Source: Palsa-465 sp963800475
GTDB lineage: Bacteria; Actinomycetota; Thermoleophilia; Solirubrobacterales; Solirubrobacteraceae
DNA: 64,000 nt
NCBI GenBank assembly: GCA_963800475.1
Contig: CAWDAZ010000001.1
Span: 1-64,000 of the forward strand
Direction: 5' to 3'
The notes under the pieces are model-generated. The model was not told the origin of the DNA. It searched no databases and worked only from the letters and a program-made list of their open reading frames with translations. Positions 34,955 through 43,995 of the stretch are shown here, one piece after another (position 1 is the stretch's first letter; each line of letters begins with the position of its first letter). A program made the translations under genes and the position numbers.

Positions 34955-35920
34955 ATGGACCAGGCGCGAGTATCCGCGCGGCCGATTACCGCCCCCGATC
35001 TCGACGTCGAGCGTCTCGAGGTTGACATCGAGCATCTGGATGCGACGGTCGAGGAGGCGATCCGTGCGGGCGACCCGCGTGGTCTGCGGGTGCTCGGCTA
35101 CGGCGAGCTGACGCTCGTGATCGGCTGGCCGCCGGAGCAGCCGGCCCTGGCGGTCAAGCGGCTGCCCCCGTTCTCCGAGCGACACCGCGTCGACGCCTAC
35201 GCCGGCCTGCTCGAGCGCTACGTCGAGCTCCTGCGAAAGCGCGGTCTGTCCGTGGCTCACACCGAGCTCCGCTCGCATCCCGGCCCACGCGGGACCGTGC
35301 GGGCGTACCTGGTGCAGCCGCTGGTGCCCCGCGAGCGTCACCTCAACGTCATCCTGCAGCATGCCGAGGGGGCGCGGGCGCGAGAGCTCGTCGAGCTAGT
35401 CGTGGAGAACGTGCACCGCTGCACGGACGACGTCGTCGGGTTCGACGCGCAAGCGGCGAACTGGTGGGTCGAGAACGGTTCGCTTGGCTATTTCGACATC
35501 TCCACGCCGATGGTGCGCGATCGCGACGGGCACGAGCAGCTCGACGTCGCGTTGTTCCTCTCGGTCTATCCGTGGATCATGCGTCCGGTGCTGGCCCGGA
35601 TCGCGCCCGGGGTGATGGCGCAATACCACGACGCCAGAACCGTGCTGCTGGACTTCGCATCGAACCTGCACAAAGAGGGCTTGGACCACTGCGTGCCCGC
35701 GTTGCTGGACGTGGCGAACACCAGGCTCGAGAACCCCCTGAGCGCCGGCGACGTGAGTCGGTACTTCCGCCAGGACAAGCTGTTGTGGGCGCTGATGCAG
35801 CGCCTGCGGCTCGCCGACCGCGGCTGGCAGCGACACGTCCGTCGCCGGCCCTACCCACTGCTGCTGGCACCCCGCTACCGCTATGGCCCCCCACGACGAA
35901 CGAAGGAGCGCTCCCGATGA
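34955..35920 (+). CDS. DUF6206-like protein with kinase-like fold
   Basis: A 321-residue protein. RVLGYGELTLVIGW with AVKRLPPF resembles the nucleotide loop and Lys of small-molecule kinases, and GFDAQAANWWVENGSLGYFD followed by ISTPM resembles their catalytic and metal loops. This pattern is seen in DUF6206 proteins, which I place here by resemblance only. Its TGA overlaps the ATG of the aminotransferase (ATGA), so the two products are made together and are likely in one pathway. Substrate unknown. Confidence 0.65.
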   Translation: MDQARVSARPITAPDLDVERLEVDIEHLDATVEEAIRAGDPRGLRVLGYGELTLVIGWPPEQPALAVKRLPPFSERHRVDAYAGLLERYVELLRKRGLSVAHTELRSHPGPRGTVRAYLVQPLVPRERHLNVILQHAEGARARELVELVVENVHRCTDDVVGFDAQAANWWVENGSLGYFDISTPMVRDRDGHEQLDVALFLSVYPWIMRPVLARIAPGVMAQYHDARTVLLDFASNLHKEGLDHCVPALLDVANTRLENPLSAGDVSRYFRQDKLLWALMQRLRLADRGWQRHVRRRPYPLLLAPRYRYGPPRRTKERSR

Positions 35921-37188
35921 CCGCCACCCACGAGACTGGACTTCCGGCCACCAATTCGGAGGCGTTCGAGCTGATCGCCTCATATATGTCCCCGCATAAG
36001 GCGGCGGCATACCAGGCGCTGGGCGTGGACCTCGTGCAAGGACGTCGCGAGGGAGTCCGGGTATGGGATCTTGAGGACCGCGACTACATCAACCTCCGCA
36101 GTTCGGGGGGCGTGTTCAACTTCGGGCACCATCCACGCTTCGCCGTCGAAGCCCTGACGAGCGCGCTCGCCGAGTACGACATCGGCGATTGGCTACTGCC
36201 GTCGGCGCGGCGCGCGCGGGGCGCTGAAGCGATGGCACGGCTGCTGCCCGAGCCGCTTCGCTACTCGTTCTTCACCGCCTCCGGCGCCGAGGCGATCGAA
36301 GTCGCCTGCAAGCTGGCGCGGTCGGTGACCGGACGACCCGGATTCGTGTCCGCCGAGCACGGCTACCACGGCCACGTGGGCTTCTCGCTGGCGATGGACG
36401 ATCCCGCGCTGTCGGAGCGCTACCAGCCGCTCACGCCCGGGATCGCCCGAATCCGGTTCGGCGACTTCGAGGCTGCCGACCGCGCGGTCGGCGACGACAC
36501 CGCCGCCGTGATCATGGAGACGATCCCAGCGACCGGCGGCTACCTCGTGCCGCCCGACGGATGGTTTCCCGAGCTGCGGCGACTGTGCGACGATCGCGGC
36601 GCGCTGCTGATCCTCGACGAGGTCCAGACCGGCCTCGGCCGGACGGGCAGGCTCTGGGCATTTGAGCGGTACGACGTCGTGCCCGACATCCTCGTCGCCG
36701 GCAAGGGCACCAGCGCCGGCGTGTACCCGATTGCCGTGGCCTGCTTCGGCCCCCGCGTCGAGGAGCATTTCGCGACCGACCCCTTCTTCCACCCGTCGAG
36801 CTTTGCTGGCTCCGAGCTCGGGGCGCGGGTCATCGAGGCGGTCGTCGAGCGCTACGAGGACGGGGAGCTGGTCAGGCACGCGGACGAGATGGGCGTTCGG
36901 CTCGCGGCGGGGCTCGACGAGCTCGTCACCCGTCACCCGAAGCAGCTGGCCGAACGGCACGGCCTGGGACTGATGCAGGCACTCGAGACACGGTCGGACC
37001 GGCTCGGCTTCGAGCTGACAAAGAGCTGCTTCCGGCACGGCCTGCTGGCGATCTTCGCCTTCAACCACCAATCCACCCTCCAGATCATGCCTCCGCTGAT
37101 CATCTCCGCGGAAGAGGTCGACGAGGTGCTCGAGCGCTTCGACGCTGCGGTTGCGGCGACCCCGGTGGACGCGGAGGACGTGACGTGA
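35917..37188 (+). CDS. Class III PLP-dependent aminotransferase
   Basis: A 423-residue fold-type I enzyme: LRSSGGVFNFGHHP, FFTASGAEAIEVACKLAR, SAEHGYHGH (PLP stacking), LILDEVQTGLGRTG with the cofactor-binding Asp, and the Schiff-base Lys263 in VAGKGTSAGVYPIA. Class III members move amino groups between omega-amino acids or amines and keto acids. The start overlaps the upstream gene by 4 bases. Downstream are an oxidoreductase remnant, a secernin-like hydrolase and an MFS transporter, suggesting uptake and use of an amine or amino compound; substrate unknown. Confidence 0.92.
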   Translation: MTATHETGLPATNSEAFELIASYMSPHKAAAYQALGVDLVQGRREGVRVWDLEDRDYINLRSSGGVFNFGHHPRFAVEALTSALAEYDIGDWLLPSARRARGAEAMARLLPEPLRYSFFTASGAEAIEVACKLARSVTGRPGFVSAEHGYHGHVGFSLAMDDPALSERYQPLTPGIARIRFGDFEAADRAVGDDTAAVIMETIPATGGYLVPPDGWFPELRRLCDDRGALLILDEVQTGLGRTGRLWAFERYDVVPDILVAGKGTSAGVYPIAVACFGPRVEEHFATDPFFHPSSFAGSELGARVIEAVVERYEDGELVRHADEMGVRLAAGLDELVTRHPKQLAERHGLGLMQALETRSDRLGFELTKSCFRHGLLAIFAFNHQSTLQIMPPLIISAEEVDEVLERFDAAVAATPVDAEDVT

Positions 37189-37203
37189 GAGAGGAGATCA
37201 GCG

Positions 37204-37338
37204 ATGCTGGACCTGCCTGATTCGCCGCCCTCGTTGTGGCTCGCCGAATACGGCGAGTACCAGCCCGAACCGGCGTTGGCGGGCGATCTCCGGGTCGATG
37301 CCGCGGTGCGGCGGCGGTCGCACGTCAAGCTCGGCTGA
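37204..37338 (+). pseudogene. Remnant N terminus of an FAD-dependent amine oxidoreductase
   Basis: A 44-codon frame with a good ribosome site (gaggag) starts MLDLPDSPPSLWLAEYGEYQ and reaches LAGDLRVDAAV, the sequence that normally leads directly into the GGGxxG FAD loop of DAO-type oxidoreductases. Here it continues RRRSHVKLG and stops, so the whole catalytic body is missing, apparently by an internal deletion. The next gene starts 8 bases later. An amine oxidase would have fitted the aminotransferase neighbourhood. Confidence 0.5.
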
Positions 37339-37346
37339 TCGACGTC

Positions 37347-38600
37347 GTGTGCGATAGCGTCGTCATAGTTGCCGATGGCCGGGTCCTGTTGGCCAAGAAC
37401 TCCGACCGCGACCCCAACGAGGCGCAGGTGCTCGAGTGGCATCCGCGGGCCTCTCATTCCCCTCGCGCGATGGTCCGCTGCACGTGGATCGAGATTCCGC
37501 AGGTTGACGCGACCCACGCGGTACTGCTCAGCAGGCCGTTCTGGATGTGGGGTGCGGAGATGGGAGCCAACGAGCATGGAGTGGCAATTGGCAACGAGGC
37601 CGTGTTCACCAGGCAGCCGTACGCGCCGCGCGGTCTCACCGGCATGGACCTGCTGCGCCTGGCCTTGGAGCGTGCGGCTACTGCTGCGGAGGCCGTGTCG
37701 TTGATTATCGACCTGCTCGGGCGCCACGGCCAGGGCGGCGGGTGCGGATACGAGCGCCGCGGCTTCACCTATCACAACAGCTTCGCGATCGCCGATCAGA
37801 ACGAGGCCTGGGTGCTCGAGACGGCTGGGCAGCAATGGGCGTCCGAGCGCGTGGTCGCGGGCGTGCGAAGCATCTCGAACGGGCTGACGATCCCCGGCTT
37901 TGCCGAGAAACACAGCGACCATGTGAAGACCGCGGTCTCCGAATGTCGGGTGCGGCAGGCGCTGACGCAGCGCGAGGCCGAGGCTGGGGAACCGTCACCC
38001 GATGCGCTCATGAGCATCTTGCGCTCCCACGGTCGCAGCCGTTGGCCGCAATACTCGCCTGTAAATGGGGCGATGGCCGCGCCGTGCATGCATGCCGGCG
38101 GCCTGCTCGCCGCGTCACAGACGACGGCGTCGTGGGTGTCGGAGTTGGGTGCGGGCAGCGCGACCCACTGGGCCACCGGGACGGCAGCGCCGTGCACTTC
38201 CCTGTTCAAACCGTTTCGGGTCGAGGAGCCTGTCGAGCTCGGGCCGAGTCCGAACGACCAGGCCGACCCGCGCACCCTGTGGTGGCGGCACGAGCGTCTG
38301 CACCGATACGCGCTGCGCGATCCAGGTACCGCCTTCCCGCTCTTCGAGCCCGAGCGCGACGAGCTGCAACGTCGCTGGCTCAGCGAGCCACCGACCGGCG
38401 CGGCGGCTGTGGCGGAGGCTGACGAGCTGCTCAAGCAATGGGTTGAACGCGTCCGCGGCGCAGTCCACAGAGACGTGCGCCCGCCCTGGGTCCGACACTA
38501 CTGGCGTGTACGGGACCGCAGGGCGAGAATTGCGGAGGATTCACCGACGCTCGGCAGTTCCATGCGGCGGCGAATCCGTACTTCGTCGGCGCAGCTCTGA
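37347..38600 (+). CDS. Secernin/C69-like N-terminal-nucleophile hydrolase
   Basis: A 417-residue protein. From GTG at 37347 it begins MCDSVVIV, putting the catalytic Cys at position 2 as in C69 peptidases and secernins; then LLAKNSDRDPNEAQ, FWMWGAEMGANEHGVAIGNE, ETAGQQWASERV and ISNGLTIPGF. The family cleaves peptide or amide bonds, with Cys2 exposed after Met removal. The start is set by the Cys position, since the open frame extends 37 codons upstream through the oxidoreductase remnant. It may be translated by coupling to that short frame. Confidence 0.8.
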   Translation: MCDSVVIVADGRVLLAKNSDRDPNEAQVLEWHPRASHSPRAMVRCTWIEIPQVDATHAVLLSRPFWMWGAEMGANEHGVAIGNEAVFTRQPYAPRGLTGMDLLRLALERAATAAEAVSLIIDLLGRHGQGGGCGYERRGFTYHNSFAIADQNEAWVLETAGQQWASERVVAGVRSISNGLTIPGFAEKHSDHVKTAVSECRVRQALTQREAEAGEPSPDALMSILRSHGRSRWPQYSPVNGAMAAPCMHAGGLLAASQTTASWVSELGAGSATHWATGTAAPCTSLFKPFRVEEPVELGPSPNDQADPRTLWWRHERLHRYALRDPGTAFPLFEPERDELQRRWLSEPPTGAAAVAEADELLKQWVERVRGAVHRDVRPPWVRHYWRVRDRRARIAEDSPTLGSSMRRRIRTSSAQL

Positions 38601-38647
38601 GGGCGGCTACGGTCGGCGGGGGCCCCGCCCGCCGCTACGGTCGCGCG

Positions 38648-39838
38648 GTGGCGTCCGCTACAAGCGTTGGTGTTGTCTCTCTCCCGCGGGAGAGCGGGAG
38701 GACGCACTGGGGCGTCGTGGCCGCGTACGCGGCCGTTGTCGCGTGTACGCAGATGGTGTGGTTGACGTTCGCGCCGATCGACACCGATGCGGCACGAGAC
38801 TTCGGGGTCTCGAAGAGCGCGATCGGCTGGCTCGCGCTGGTCTTTCCGCTGCTGTACGTCCTCCTGGCGCTGCCGGCCGGGATCGCTCTGGATCGCTGGT
38901 TTCGCGCCTCGCTGATGGCCGGGGCCGGGCTGACAGCGGCCGGCGCTCTGCTGCGCCTGGTTTCGCCGATCTTCCTGTGGGCTCTCATCGGCCAGGTCAT
39001 TGCGGCGGTCGGGCAGCCGCTCGTACTCAACGCGCTCACGAAGACCTCGACGGGTTACCTGCCGGAAGCTGACCGGCCGACGGGGATCGCCGTGGGCTCG
39101 GCCAGCCAGTTCCTGGGCGCACTGCTCGCGCTCGTGATGGGCCCACTGCTCGAGCGCAGCCACAGCCTCGGCCCGCTGTTGCCGGTTCAGGCGGCGCTGG
39201 CGTGCGCCGCAGCCGCGGCGCTCGCCGTCGGCCTGCGACGTGCCCCAAGCAGCGCTGGGCCGCCGGCGGCGATCGGCATGGCCGAAGCACGGGCGGTGTG
39301 GTCGGTCCCGCTGATCCGCAGATTCGCGTGGCTGGCGTTCGTCGGAATCGGTCTGTTCAACGCACTCAGCACCTGGCTTCAACCGATCCTCCACCACTAC
39401 CGGATCTCATCGGCTGCGGTCGGGGCGATGCTAGCCGGGATGCTCGTGGCGGGGATTGTGGGATGCGCGGTGGTGCCGACGTTCGTCGCTCGCCGCCGAG
39501 CGGAGCGCTGGTACCTGGTGAGAGCCGTCGGGTGGGTGGCTGCCTGCTGCGTCGGGCTCGCAATCCTGCGCGCGGTGGTCGTGGCGGATTTTGTCCTGAT
39601 CGCCGCGCTCGGGTTTGTGCTACTTGCGGCCTTGCCCGTGATCCTCGAGTTGACCGAGCGCCGGATGGGCACGTCGGGCGGCGTGGCGACCGGGATCATC
39701 TTGCTGATCGGTAACGCGGGCGGGCTGGTGGTCGCAGTCGTCGTCGGCGCGTTGGTCGATCTGCCAGCAGCCGCGTTCCTCGTCCTCGCCGCCGTCATCC
39801 TGCTTGGGCTGCCGGCGGCGCGCCGGGTCCAGACCTGA
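38648..39838 (+). CDS. MFS transporter
   Basis: A 396-residue membrane protein with about 12 hydrophobic segments in two halves and a central cytoplasmic loop (RRAPSSAGPPAAIGMAEARA). MFS marks are YVLLALPAGIALDRWFRASL after TM2-3 and a repeat-like FVARRRAERW in the second half. GTG at 38648 is used. It lies 48 bases after the secernin-like gene in the same direction and probably transports the substrate or product of that cluster; the compound is unknown. Confidence 0.88.
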   Translation: MASATSVGVVSLPRESGRTHWGVVAAYAAVVACTQMVWLTFAPIDTDAARDFGVSKSAIGWLALVFPLLYVLLALPAGIALDRWFRASLMAGAGLTAAGALLRLVSPIFLWALIGQVIAAVGQPLVLNALTKTSTGYLPEADRPTGIAVGSASQFLGALLALVMGPLLERSHSLGPLLPVQAALACAAAAALAVGLRRAPSSAGPPAAIGMAEARAVWSVPLIRRFAWLAFVGIGLFNALSTWLQPILHHYRISSAAVGAMLAGMLVAGIVGCAVVPTFVARRRAERWYLVRAVGWVAACCVGLAILRAVVVADFVLIAALGFVLLAALPVILELTERRMGTSGGVATGIILLIGNAGGLVVAVVVGALVDLPAAAFLVLAAVILLGLPAARRVQT

Positions 39839-40080
39839 CGCGGGCAGCGGACGCCGCGGCGCGAGAGTCACGGCATCCCACGGAGCGGGAGTCATGAGCC
39901 CCGACGACGTGCGAGCCGCGTGCGTAAAACTTGCCCTCGCGCGACACGTCGGCGAGATCGGCGTCGACTGCCAGCTTCCGAGCCTCGCCCGACAGCTGCA
40001 GTCACCGGCTCGACCGGAATGTTCGGCGTGCGCATTTTGCCCTCCGGATGGGCGCCCTGCTGTAGAGTCGACGCTGTTGG

Positions 40081-41550
40081 GTGAATCGGCTCCGCGGATT
40101 ACGCGTAGCCGACCCCGTGGCTAAGAAGAGGGTGTTGGCGGTCGCGTTGCCAGAGCACGTCGAGGTGCATATGCGCGACAGTGATGCGTTCTCCTGGTAT
40201 ATGGAGGAGGACCCGCTGCTGCGGTCGACGGTTGTGTGCGTGCTGCTGTTGGATGGCAGCCCAGACTGGGATCGGTTGACGGAGCGGCTCGAGCGCAGCA
40301 CGCGGCTGTCGCCGGGGTTTCGGCATCGGGTCGTGATGCCTCCGCTGCGGCTGGCCACGCCCCGCTGGGTCGTCGATCCCGATTTCGACTTGTCGTGGCA
40401 CGTTCGCCGGTTCGAGGCGGCGCCCCCCAAGACGCTGATGACGGTCTTGGAGTTCGCTCGTAAAACCGGGATGGCGGGCCTCGATCGTGATCGGCCGCTG
40501 TGGGAGTTCACGTTCATCGAGGGGCTCAAGGGCGGCCAGACGGCGCTGGTGATGAAGCTTCACCACTCGCTGACCGATGGCGTCGGTGGCATGGACGTCG
40601 CGCGCTTTCTGTTCGACATCGAGCCCGAACCGGGCGACCTCGGACCGATGCCCGAAGCACCGGTAGGAGAGCACCTCGGCACCGTCGATCTGGCCCGGGA
40701 TGCGCTCACCTACGACTGGTCGCAGCTGTTCGACTTCTCCAAGCGTCACCTCGGCTCCGCGGCCGGCGACGTGGCGCACGCGCTGCGGCATCCCCGCGAA
40801 ACCGTCACCGAGACGCTCGCGACCGGCCAGTCGATCGCTCACATGGTCGAGCCCGTGTCGGACACGCTGTCGCCTGTGATGACCGAGCGCCACGTGGCCT
40901 GGCACTACGACGTCCTCGAGTTCCCGCTGGCCGAGATTCTGGATGCCGCGCACGCCGCCGGTGCCAAGCACAACGATGCCTTCCTCTCTGGGGTCACGGC
41001 GGGACTGCGCCTCTACCACGAGCGCCACGACATGCCGGTCGACGAGCTGCGTCTCACGATGCCGGTCAGCATCCGAAAGGCGGACGACCCGATCGGCGGT
41101 AACCGCATCACGCTGATGAGATTCAAGGTCCCCGTGGGCATCGCCGACCCGAGCGAGCGAATGGCTGAGACCCACCGTCGCTGCGAATCCGTGAAGACCG
41201 ACAGGTCACTGCCCTTCACGAACGCGATCGCCGGCACATTGAACCTGCTGCCGCGTGCCGCGATCGGCGGGATGCTCAAGCACATCGACTTCCTTGCGAG
41301 CAACGTGCCCGGCATCCGGGTGCCGCTCTATCTCAGCGGCGCGAAAGTCGACAGCTTCTACGGCTTCGGTCCCACGATCGGCGCCGCCTTGAATGTCACG
41401 CTGATGTCTTACTGCGACACCTGCTGCGTGGGCGTCAACATCGACACCGGTGCCGTGCCCGACACCGACGTGATGATGGACTGCCTGCGGAGTGGCTTCG
41501 ACGAGGTTCTCGCCGTCGGGGGTGGGACCGGACACGCGGTGTCCCGCTGA
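40081..41550 (+). CDS. Wax ester synthase/diacylglycerol acyltransferase (WS/DGAT), first copy
   Basis: A 489-residue protein with the WS/DGAT acyltransferase motif HHSLTDG at 161-167, early SDAFSWYMEEDP, FDLSWHVRRF, PLWEFTFIEGL, and C-terminal NVPGIRVPLYLSGA. These enzymes join acyl-CoA to an alcohol or diacylglycerol to make storage lipid. The start is uncertain: GTG 40081, GTG 40117, or ATG 40171 (gaggtg just upstream). It is followed by the duplicated phasin-like gene and then a second WS/DGAT. Confidence 0.9.
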   Translation: MNRLRGLRVADPVAKKRVLAVALPEHVEVHMRDSDAFSWYMEEDPLLRSTVVCVLLLDGSPDWDRLTERLERSTRLSPGFRHRVVMPPLRLATPRWVVDPDFDLSWHVRRFEAAPPKTLMTVLEFARKTGMAGLDRDRPLWEFTFIEGLKGGQTALVMKLHHSLTDGVGGMDVARFLFDIEPEPGDLGPMPEAPVGEHLGTVDLARDALTYDWSQLFDFSKRHLGSAAGDVAHALRHPRETVTETLATGQSIAHMVEPVSDTLSPVMTERHVAWHYDVLEFPLAEILDAAHAAGAKHNDAFLSGVTAGLRLYHERHDMPVDELRLTMPVSIRKADDPIGGNRITLMRFKVPVGIADPSERMAETHRRCESVKTDRSLPFTNAIAGTLNLLPRAAIGGMLKHIDFLASNVPGIRVPLYLSGAKVDSFYGFGPTIGAALNVTLMSYCDTCCVGVNIDTGAVPDTDVMMDCLRSGFDEVLAVGGGTGHAVSR

Positions 41551-41600
41551 GCGCCTCCTATCGGATGAGTCGTTAGCTTGCGGGTGCGGTCGGGTCGTGT

Positions 41601-42164
41601 CGTGGAGCATCCGGCCACGTCCGGGTTCTCTACGGATGAACATGTTGGCGCCTCCCGGATGGCACCGCCCGCGCGCTCGCCTACGGTCACCCAAGACGGT
41701 GGCCGCACGGTACATCCCGCGAGTCAGGGGTGTCCGGACCGGCTTCCGGGAATGTCGTGTGAACGGGACGCTTGTCCCGGAGGAGGCGATCGCAGATGCC
41801 ACAGACCAAGACCCAGCGCAGCGCGGCGGCCCGCAACGGAGCCGCCACTCGTAAGCGCCGTGCCGTACAGCGCAAGGAGCGCGAGCAAGCGGGTGCGGTA
41901 GTCGACCGGGGTTCCGAGCTCTCTGATGAGGTGCTCGAGTCCCTGGAGGCCGGGCAGCGGGCCGCGATCGAGGCGGTGCGTAAGTTCGTCGACACCGTCG
42001 ACCAGGCGCTGCCGGCGATCGGCGAGCGTCCTTCGCGGCGGCAGGAGATCGTCGACGCCGCGATGGAGATGGCCGACCGACTCGTCCGCACCCAGTACGA
42101 CTTCCTTCGCAACGTCGTGCACGGCGCCGGGAAGGCACTCGGCAGCCAGGGCAACGAGAAGTAG
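41601..42164 (+). repeat. Duplicated 564-bp segment, copy 2
   Basis: A gap-free match to 27951-28514 at constant offset, covering non-coding upstream DNA and a complete small gene. This copy is set between two WS/DGAT genes. The other copy precedes zwf. Confidence 0.9.
41796..42164 (+). CDS. Phasin-like/histone-like small basic helical protein, copy 2
   Basis: A 122-residue protein differing from copy 1 at only a few residues (for example K14N, Q22R, K106N and the last residues NEK instead of DRK). It has the same basic head and amphipathic helices, the same ribosome site and the same upstream hairpin. Retained reading frames with few changes imply that both copies are under selection or that the duplication is recent. 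Its place between two lipid-synthesis enzymes supports a granule-associated role. Confidence 0.75.
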   Translation: MPQTKTQRSAAARNGAATRKRRAVQRKEREQAGAVVDRGSELSDEVLESLEAGQRAAIEAVRKFVDTVDQALPAIGERPSRRQEIVDAAMEMADRLVRTQYDFLRNVVHGAGKALGSQGNEK

Positions 42165-42294
42165 GCCGAGCCCGGCCTCGCGCTGGTGGCTTTCCGATGG
42201 TGAAGTCTGGCGAGCGTCTGAGCTGCAATCCCGGAGCGTTCCCGATTTCCTCGGGGCAGCATGAGCCGGGCGCCGGTCGCTGCCTACCAACGAT

Positions 42295-43767
42295 ATGGAG
42301 GCGTGGATGAGGCGTCTGAGCTCCCAAGACGCTTCGTTCCTGCACCTCGAGGATGCGGTCAGCCACATGCATATCGGCGCGGTGGCGATCCTCGAGGGAC
42401 CGCCGCCGCCCTACGACGCGCTCGCCGAGCGGGTGCAGGCGAATCTGCCAGATGTCCCGCGCTACCGGCAGAAGGTCCACTTCGTGCCACTCGCGCTCGG
42501 CCGGCCGGTGTGGGTAGACGATCCGCATTTCAACCTCGGTTACCACCTGCGCCGCACGGCACTGCCGGAGCCGGGCGGCGACGAGCAGCTGCGCCTCTTG
42601 ATCGGCCGCGTCATGTCGCAGCAGCTCGATCGCCACAAGCCGCTCTGGGAGATGTGGATGATCGAGGGCCTCAGCGATCGCCGCTGGGCCCTGATAACCA
42701 AGCTGCACCACTCGATGGTGGACGGCGTCTCCGGAGCCGAGCTGCTGTCGGCGATCCTCGACGAGCAGCGCGAGCCGGAGCTCGCGGAGCCCAAGGTCTG
42801 GTGCTCTGAGCGCCAGCCCTCCGGCTCGGAGCTCGCGGTTCGTGCCCTCGCTCACCGAGCGATCAGCCCCATCGAGGGGCTGCGGTCCGCGCTGGACTCA
42901 CCGCGCCGGGCCGTCGAGCGCACGGTCGGGACGGCTGAGGGGCTGCTGACGCTGAGCGGACTCCTGCAGCCCCCGCATGCGTCATCGCTGAACGGCTCGA
43001 TCGGCCCGCATCGCCGTTGGGACGTCGCTCGCTCACGGCTGTCCGAGGTCAAGCTGGTCCGCAGCGCGCTCGGAGGCACGGTCAACGACGTGGTGCTCGC
43101 CGCGATCACGGGCGGCTTCCGCGAGCTGTTGGCCTCGAGGGGAGAGCGGACCGACCGAGTCGTGCGCACGCTCGTGCCGGTGTCCGTGCGCGCGGCCGAC
43201 GAGCACGGCGAGTACAACAACCGGGTCTCGGCGATCTTCGCCGACCTGCCGGTGGGAATCGGGGATCCTGTCGAGCGGCTTGTCTCGGTGACCGCGCAGA
43301 TGGAGCATCTGAAGGGCTCGCACGAGGCCGTGGCAGGTGACGTACTCGTCGGCTTGTCCGGCTTCGCCCCGGCGATGCTGCTGACGCTCGCACTGCGGGT
43401 CGCAACGCGCGTGCCGCAGCGGAGCGTCAATACGGTCACGACGAACGTTCCCGGGCCTCAGCGCCCGCTCTACGCGGCGGGTCGGCGGATGCTCGAGTGC
43501 TTTCCGTACGTTCCGCTGGCCGGCCACGTGCGGGTGGGAGTGGCGATCTTCTCCTACGACGGCGCACTCGGTTTCGGCGTCACGGGTGACTATGACCGCG
43601 CCCCAGACATCGGAGTCCTGTGCAGAGGGATCGAGCACTCGATCGCCGAGCTGGTCGAGGTCGCCCAGGCGCGTCAAGCGCCGCCGGCCGAGGCGCGCGC
43701 GCCGAAGCGACAGCTGGGTGACGGCACCCCAGCCGGGGTGTCCCTCGACGAGCGCCTCGACCGCTAG
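42295..43767 (+). CDS. Wax ester synthase/diacylglycerol acyltransferase (WS/DGAT), second copy
   Basis: A 490-residue WS/DGAT. It starts with the typical MRRLSSQDASFLHLED, and has the catalytic HHSMVDG at 138-144, KPLWEMWMIEGL, NDVVLAAITGGFRELL, TVTTNVPGPQRPLYAAG and a C-terminal FSYDGALGFGVTGDYD. It is only distantly like the first copy, so the two are not a recent duplication. ATG at 42295 (MEAW) or 42307 (MRRL) may be the start. The product would be wax ester or triacylglycerol. Confidence 0.92.
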   Translation: MEAWMRRLSSQDASFLHLEDAVSHMHIGAVAILEGPPPPYDALAERVQANLPDVPRYRQKVHFVPLALGRPVWVDDPHFNLGYHLRRTALPEPGGDEQLRLLIGRVMSQQLDRHKPLWEMWMIEGLSDRRWALITKLHHSMVDGVSGAELLSAILDEQREPELAEPKVWCSERQPSGSELAVRALAHRAISPIEGLRSALDSPRRAVERTVGTAEGLLTLSGLLQPPHASSLNGSIGPHRRWDVARSRLSEVKLVRSALGGTVNDVVLAAITGGFRELLASRGERTDRVVRTLVPVSVRAADEHGEYNNRVSAIFADLPVGIGDPVERLVSVTAQMEHLKGSHEAVAGDVLVGLSGFAPAMLLTLALRVATRVPQRSVNTVTTNVPGPQRPLYAAGRRMLECFPYVPLAGHVRVGVAIFSYDGALGFGVTGDYDRAPDIGVLCRGIEHSIAELVEVAQARQAPPAEARAPKRQLGDGTPAGVSLDERLDR

Positions 43768-43995
43768 GGGGCGCCGTCCGTGCGGGATGCGCGATGCCGG
43801 ATGATTGGCCCGACCGAAGCACCGTTGAGACACGCAGCGCGCACGTTAGATCGCACGGTATCTGTGCGGTCAAACTGGGTGACGGAAGTCAGGGGGCGGT
43901 CGGGCGGGAGTGGGTCTCGCACTTTCTGACCGGCTCCTCGGTCGATGGATTGCCAAGGGGCGAAAGGGCCCGGCTGCCCCCTTGCGATGGTGGGG

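Noticed and set aside
39895..40124. Short plus-strand frame MSPDDVRAACVKLALARHVG before the first WS/DGAT
   Set aside because: It overlaps the acyltransferase start, has no ribosome site and no family resemblance.
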